Assembly (NCBI RefSeq): GCF_042242105.1 | Contig: NC_092019.1 | Coordinates: 14,324,328 to 14,388,327, forward strand | Length of the DNA: 64,000 nucleotides | Direction: 5' to 3' | Source of the DNA: Pempheris klunzingeri | Lineage: Eukaryota; Chordata; Actinopteri; Acropomatiformes; Pempheridae | Part shown: positions 58,929-64,000 of the stretch, piece by piece | Numbering within the stretch: the first letter of the stretch is position 1 | Layout: every line of letters starts with the position of its first letter | The notes under the pieces: model-generated | What the model was told of the DNA's origin: nothing | What the model saw: only the letters and a program-made list of their open reading frames with translations | The model's database searches: none | Position numbers and translations under genes: made by a program

Positions 58929-59514
58929 TCAGCCTGAGGAGTTTATCAATGACCTTCTTTACAAAATCAATACACTAACATTCGGCCTTGCACACTTATC
59001 TGCCTCATCCCTCACCTCAATATTATACAAGGTTTTCAGCTAAATGTGGCAAAAGTACATTACTGACACACGTGCAGTTCATAGAATAAGTTAACGGCCA
59101 AAGGCTCCGTTAAACAACAAATACTAAAAGTGATGCCATGCAGTCAAATATTTGCAACTGAGGTAAGACAGCCTATCAGTGAGAAACATTCAGGAACAAG
59201 ATCATGCTCCAGTCTACATTCATAATGGCAATTTATGTGACAGAGAGAACTCACAGTGATTCCTTTTTGTTTAGTAAAGGCATTCCAATGGGCTTGTGGT
59301 TTTGAGGCAGTTCCCAATACAAAATATTACAGTAATAAGTGGCCCTCTTTGGTTTCAACAGAAGTCTCTCTTTTGAATACATCTTTGTAATGTAATTTAA
59401 GGAAGAAAGAAAGAAACGGAGACTGCCCTTTCGACCAACAGGAATTATTCACACTCCTGAGTTAAACACAGTGACACTTGGGAGAAGCAATGTGCTCAGC
59501 AGATGAAAACTACT

Positions 59515-59520
59515 TTTATT
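59515..59520 (-). terminator. Possible poly(A) signal of the PDE11A-like gene
   Basis: AATAAA on the minus strand about 120 bases beyond the stop at 59642. Confidence 0.45.
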
Positions 59521-59641
59521 TTAGATTTTTAAAAATAATCTCATAGGGTAGTGCATGTTTTAGAAAATCACAGGATATGGGAAGAGTCCTACGTGAGCGA
59601 TTTGTTGGATAAACCTATTCTTAACACTTTAATAGCTTGCT

Positions 59642-62600
59642 TTAATTCTTCCCTGCAGATGTTGTGTTTACAGCTGATGCTGGTTTATCATCACGGGAAC
59701 CTTTGTTCACTCTGCACCTCACATCCTGGCTGCACTTAAACTTGGACTGAAGCTTGATGTTTTCAACTGGCTTCAGAGTCTCTCTGGGGTCTGGGTGTTG
59801 ATTAGTTTCCACATCTTCATGGGAATCTGGACTCTGATCTGATTCAGCACTCTGACTGGACACTGAGGCTCTGCGTGTCTGCTGGTAGGACGAGCAGAGG
59901 CCCTGCCATTTGTTTCGATTGGCATCTATCCCATCTACCATAGGCTGCAACTTCCTGTTGAGCTTCAGCAGTGCCTGTGAGCAACACAGGAGTGTACGGT
60001 TGACATTCAAAGTCCCAAATAATGCTTTTATGTTTGCTTTTTAAAATGAGACCCAGAGTAAATGTTTAACTTTAGCAATCATGGGTTACCTACCTGGTAA
60101 AGAGGTTTACATATCCCATCTATCCACTCCAGCTGTAAGGCAGGTAGCTCATCTTTGCGATTGCGGTCAAATATGGCCTACGGAAAGACCCGTCATCCAT
60201 TTTTTGAAAAAAAAAAAACTGGTCTCTTCGAGAACATGGTGTGATTGTATGCTGCCAACACAGTATGAGATAAAAACCTGAGACTTTTAAAGCTTGATTA
60301 CTTACCGCTGGGGTCAACTTGAGCTCAGACCTCTCCCTGTCACCTTGTTCAAAGAACTCACTCGTCACCAGCTCTGCAACCTTTGGACATAAATGCCAAC
60401 CATCACTTTTTTTTTACTCAAACGTGACATAACATTTTCATGTATGGGCACAAAGCTAGAGAATGCATGCATTTAGATCAGGGGCGTCAATTTTCATTGG
60501 CCCGCAGGAAATTCTAAAAATGTATTGTAATACACATGGAACCTGCGCTGGACTGTATTGTACTTCTTAGTCTCACCGCTAGGGGGAGTAACTGTCTTGA
60601 ACGAGGCATCTTCTCTATAAAATGAGTAATAGAAGAAGAAATTTGCTACAGGTGACCCAAAATGGCAGAATTAAGGAAACGTAAGAGAGTTAGTGTAGAA
60701 AGTTTCAGATGCGGTGTGCGATGAGAGCACAGCTAATAACTAATGAAGATCACTTTTGCATTACGGAGGAGCTGCTTGATGTTAGCAGTCTAAAGAGCAC
60801 CACGACGGGTGAGGATGTTTTTGAAGCTGTGCCAGGTGCAGTTGGCATGATGGGATTTAAATGGGACGAGCTGTGTGGAGGTATGACGGATGGGGCTCCA
60901 GCTGGGACAGGCGAGTGCAAAGGAATCTACGGTGTCCGCCGAGGGGCCAGAAAGTGGAGGTAAGGCTGTTAATATGAGCACCAGGGCTCAAGCTCTCTGA
61001 TGCTGGTGCTGGTGCTGGTGCTGGGGGGGGGGTGGCTCTACCATTCTCATGTGCGCTGGCTAAGTCGTGGCTCTGCTGCAGCAGTTTTATTCCCTGAGAT
61101 CAGAAATTGACCAGTTTTGAAGAGAGAAGGACCGACCTCTTCATGAGCTCAGTGACCCTCTCTGGTTGGCATTTTTAGTGGATCTCACTGATCACCTTAA
61201 CAAGAACCTACAAGGCAAAGACCAGCTTGTACAACTAATAACTGAAAGCCCACTAATGGAAAGGCTGTTTTTTTTCTCGAATCATATTCAGTTATCAAGC
61301 AGAATTTACCTACATTTGATTGATTTTGCCAACTTTAATCCACTAGAGGTGAGGCGATATACATCACCTCTAGTGGATTAAAGTTAGCAATATAGCTCAC
61401 TTCTAGTGAGTGACCCAGCCCTTTGTATGTTTTTCTGTATGTGGCCCTCAGTGAAAAAAGTTTGGACACCACTGATTTAGATATATACTAAATCTGTAAA
61501 TGAAAAGTATGAAAAGGATAAAATACGCTAAACTAAATTCCCCATGTAATTTCAAATTTCTGAGCCCAACAAACACGTAAGTACCGATGTGAAAAAGTGA
61601 GATGCGATAGGGACTCAAACCTGTTTGGATATTTTCCAAGGACGAGTGACGGCTCCCAGATCACATGCTGTCATCAGCATCGACCTGTTGACGACATCAA
61701 AGCTCATTTTCAACTACTTGTTTTGCTCTTCACAGTTCAAGTAATTTTGGTACAGGACAAAGATAAAAACCTGAGAACTTCTCTGTGTCCTTCCTCAGTC
61801 CAGCTGAACTCTCCAGACAGAACACACTCAAAGAACTTGGCTCTGCGCCTTACAATGCACAGAGACAGTCAAGGATACAGAAAATGTTAAAAGGCAAAAG
61901 AATGCCCTCCAAGACAGTCTTCACCACACAAGCATTTAGTAATAGCACAGATATCTACATTTAATTCTTTCTATTTCATACACAGGTTTATCCAACAGTC
62001 TGTGATAATCTATTATAGTTTTATTATTTACCAACAATCACGAAGTACCACAGCTCTGAATCCGCTAAAAAGACCACTTACTCAAAGTGCAAAGTAAGGT
62101 CTGTGGAGAGAATAGCCTGCTTCAGTAGTTGCATCATGTTGCTATACTCTTCAGAGCAGAGGTTTGCAAAGATATTGTGACCCTGTCAGAAAAAAACACA
62201 CACACAAGCAGGCAAGGATGAGTAATAGTGGCTAAAATGTCTCCTTATAGCCAATGCATTGGTAAAGTCATCGCTCACTGTCAAATTAAGCTCCCATTAT
62301 CAATGCTAATTAGCAATGGGTATAGACTTTCTCTGTCCTCTGTTAAAAGAAATCAATACAGAACACAGTTCCTAATGATCAAACTGATCTACACCTGAGA
62401 CAAAGCAGCCTCACAGCGTCACCAGTGGTCACTGCTGCCGCCTACTAGCCGCCCAGAGCAGATGGCCTTTTGGTAGCTCAGTAGCTAAGACACATAATGC
62501 TGTATCTGTTTCTAAAGAGGGATCAGACACGTAGTCATGGGTGATCAGGTGTTTCTGATTAGGTTTTATGGTATTTGGATTCGTGCTGTTTTCTATGTGT

Positions 62601-63109
62601 TTTCTTGTTCATTTGGGTGTATTTGGCCCATCAAAGAACAGATGTTGCAAACTCACTGAAGGCTGCAGTATGTGGTATTTAGCCATAATTGTACAAAAAC
62701 CTTACATACTAATTAAATACAATATGCTTGAATGTCTGTGGTTGCACAAAAGGAAAACGTATCCAATACAGCCACTGTAATAAATCTCTTACTTGAGCAT
62801 GAGGATCATATGACAAATATTGATCTGACCTCACTTTGTAGGATCATGACTGCATGGTTGAAGTGATGATGCTCCAGAGTGGCTGACGTCCCATAGAGCA
62901 GAGCCAGAGCAGACCCCGTCCTGCAGGAAAAACAGAGCAGTGACATTTAATCTTATCTTATACCTGTTTATCATCTAATTTTAGGCCTGGGTCACCTACT
63001 TGGCTTGAAATGCATTGTTGGTGCCTCGGTGGTCCAAGTCATGACACAGACAGCCGACCATCAGTGCCAGTATCTCTGCCTCTGACAGGACATCCTGGAA
63101 ACTGGCTGT
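59642..63109 (-). CDS. pde11al: Phosphodiesterase 11A-like, last eight coding exons (5' part beyond the window)
   Basis: Cytosolic enzyme hydrolysing both cAMP and cGMP; the visible part is most of the C-terminal catalytic domain and the tail. Minus-strand exons: 63109-63000, 62920-62830, 62182-62082, 61848-61771, 61684-61621, 60380-60306, 60177-60094, 59974-59642; they join in one frame for 311 aa. Key features are the metal-binding [17 protein letters not shown], the helix [20 protein letters not shown], the second metal aspartate in [37 protein letters not shown], and the purine-binding Gln in [15 protein letters not shown]. The tail after NRNKWQGL is longer and unlike the human one. All introns are GT-AG. 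Human PDE11A lies near HOXD, so a HoxA-linked copy fits the teleost pde11al ohnolog; that paralog call is inferred. The N-terminal GAF domains lie beyond the window end. Confidence 0.9.
60479..61474 (+). mobile_element. Decayed hAT transposon with intact 8-bp target duplication
   Basis: The element starts CAGGGGCGTC and ends GGACACCACTG (imperfect terminal inverted repeats). It is flanked on both sides by ATTTAGAT (60471-60478 and 61475-61482), the 8-bp duplication expected of hAT insertions. Inside are broken pieces of a Charlie-type transposase related to the domesticated GTF2IRD2/ZBED proteins: [42 protein letters not shown] and [16 protein letters not shown]. Stops and internal deletions make it inactive; at 996 bp it is far shorter than an autonomous copy. 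It sits in the PDE11A-like intron between exons 61684-61621 and 60380-60306. Confidence 0.85.
61326..61390. repeat. Perfect 22-bp inverted repeat with 11-nt loop, inside the hAT element
   Basis: Arms 61331-61352 and 61364-61385 are exact complements; the loop is 61353-61363. After one mismatch, four further pairs (ttgc/gcaa) extend the stem outward. Confidence 0.9.
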
Positions 63110-64000
63110 CTGCCGAAATTAAAGCAGATATATTCTTACCCATCCACCTAGCGGAGTAAACCACTACATTTATTCACCATTTATTCTATTTAGTTATACT
63201 GTGTAACCTATTAACTTTTGTAGGATAGGATAGGACAGGACAGGATAGGATAGAATATAGCATAGGAACATTTTTGATCAGGAGGTTATTTGATCCTTTT
63301 TTATTGATGTTTGTGAGTTGTCAGAATAAGTAATCACCCTGGAAAGTTAATAATTCTCTGTGAGGCTTTTATCCAAATATTCCTCCTTTGAATTTTCTCT
63401 TAATGATGCTTCTCCTGTGATGTTTCCTCCTAATGATGTTTTGTTCAGTGGCTGATTGTTGATTAGTTTAATGAAAAGCCCACTGAGACTTCATGACAGG
63501 CTTTAAAAATAACCATGAAAATGTGTTATCCTCATTGAAGTGTCCAAGTTTAGACTGTTTGCTTTTGGTGGGATCTTGCCTTTATTCTATCAGACAGTTT
63601 GACAGTATAGAGTAAAAGCGATTAGAGTGATTGAACGGTGCAGCATGCAACATAAGACTCTTTCATGAAAGAAATTGGAGATACACATCTTAGAAAGATG
63701 GGTAATATTTATTTTAAATGTGCCTATTGAGCACAGGCCACCAGAGCAACTTCACAGTGTCTAACCCCTTAACATCCGGTTCTGCCTTTGATTCCAAGTA
63801 GCCTAAAAGTTGGAAAAATCATCTTATTCCAAACTGTCTTTCAGTATCATATATACCCGATATGTACTGATGATGTTCACACTGAATGAAATATTCAAAC
63901 CCAAGGCTTCATGTTTTTTAGGGCTGCAGTATCTCAGCCAAAAGAAATACTCTAAAAGTCTTAAGCATCAATTTAACACACATTCAGACCGACACATTTG
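63110..64000 (-). other. Intron of the PDE11A-like gene running out of the window
   Basis: No further catalytic exon (expected to carry the HAxxV-type and NWRHVAW-like sequence) was found up to the window end. The last 890 bases are therefore read as intron. Confidence 0.5.
63222..63260. repeat. (GGATA)n pentanucleotide run
   Basis: About seven GGATA/GGACA units in the intron upstream of the first visible PDE11A-like exon. Confidence 0.85.

Larger units (their letters stand above)
49000..59510. other. Intergenic DNA between the GT6 relic and the PDE11A-like gene
   Basis: No gene recognised. It includes a teleost dispersed repeat at 52250-52830, a (CT)n array at 54091-54144, a repeat fragment near 54690-54740, a palindrome at 54737-54761 and a short CA run at 58900-58928. 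The 5' exons of the GT6 gene would be expected between 49 and 50 kb on the minus strand, but none could be identified. Confidence 0.5.

Noticed and set aside
60709-60963. Independent gene suggested by [14 protein letters not shown]
   Set aside because: It lies within the hAT element bounded by target duplications and is part of its broken transposase.
62468-62520. tRNA-like segment (tggtagctcagtagctaaga)
   Set aside because: It resembles an A box only; no B box within the expected distance.

Overview
The window is a stretch of teleost fish chromosome covering the 3' (anterior) end of a HoxA cluster and its flank. It carries a Hox9 homeobox exon and a complete two-exon Hox2 gene with nothing between them. 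This is the reduced HoxAb layout produced by the teleost genome duplication (hoxa9b next to hoxa2b, with hoxa3 to hoxa7 lost). Numerous CA/TA microsatellites and several repeat families typical of teleosts fit a fish, probably a percomorph. The species cannot be named from the sequence.

Layout. 1-450: last exon of hoxa9b. 451-7129: spacer without a homeobox. 7130-8646: hoxa2b, with a possible hindbrain regulatory cluster in its intron. 8647-12100: the place where hoxa1b would be; no coding trace remains, but there are candidate regulatory blocks. 12162-19961 (+): skap2 in 12 coding exons. 20300-31250: mostly featureless DNA with a dead LINE. 31463-32724 (-): snx10 in 5 exons. 34215-37167 (-): an HP1/cbx3-type gene in 4 coding exons with a strongly diverged hinge, promoter near 37.6-37.9 kb. 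38-46.4 kb: no gene; SINE and LINE tails and two hairpins. 46.4-47.5 kb (-): 3' end of a LINE with a restriction-like endonuclease. 47749-48975 (-): a GT6 (ABO/GBGT1-like) glycosyltransferase whose catalytic DxD exon is missing. 49-59.5 kb: no gene. 59642-63109 (-): the last eight coding exons of a phosphodiesterase 11A-like gene, interrupted in an intron by a complete but decayed hAT transposon. The gene continues beyond the window.

The order hox - skap2 - snx10 - cbx3 matches the human HOXA flank. The PDE11A-like gene fits the wider Hox paralogon, because human PDE11A lies beside HOXD. The genes do not form a pathway; they are a syntenic block. All exon boundaries were read by eye from splice sites, reading-frame continuity and recalled family sequences; no alignment was run.

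The most unusual observations are: the GC-AG intron of hoxa2b and the EGR/Hox-Pbx/Meis motifs in it; the almost lysine-free acidic hinge of the cbx3-like protein; the GT6 gene without its metal-binding exon; two perfect 21-22 bp inverted repeats with identical 11-nt loops 15 kb apart; and a hAT insertion with intact 8-bp target duplications.
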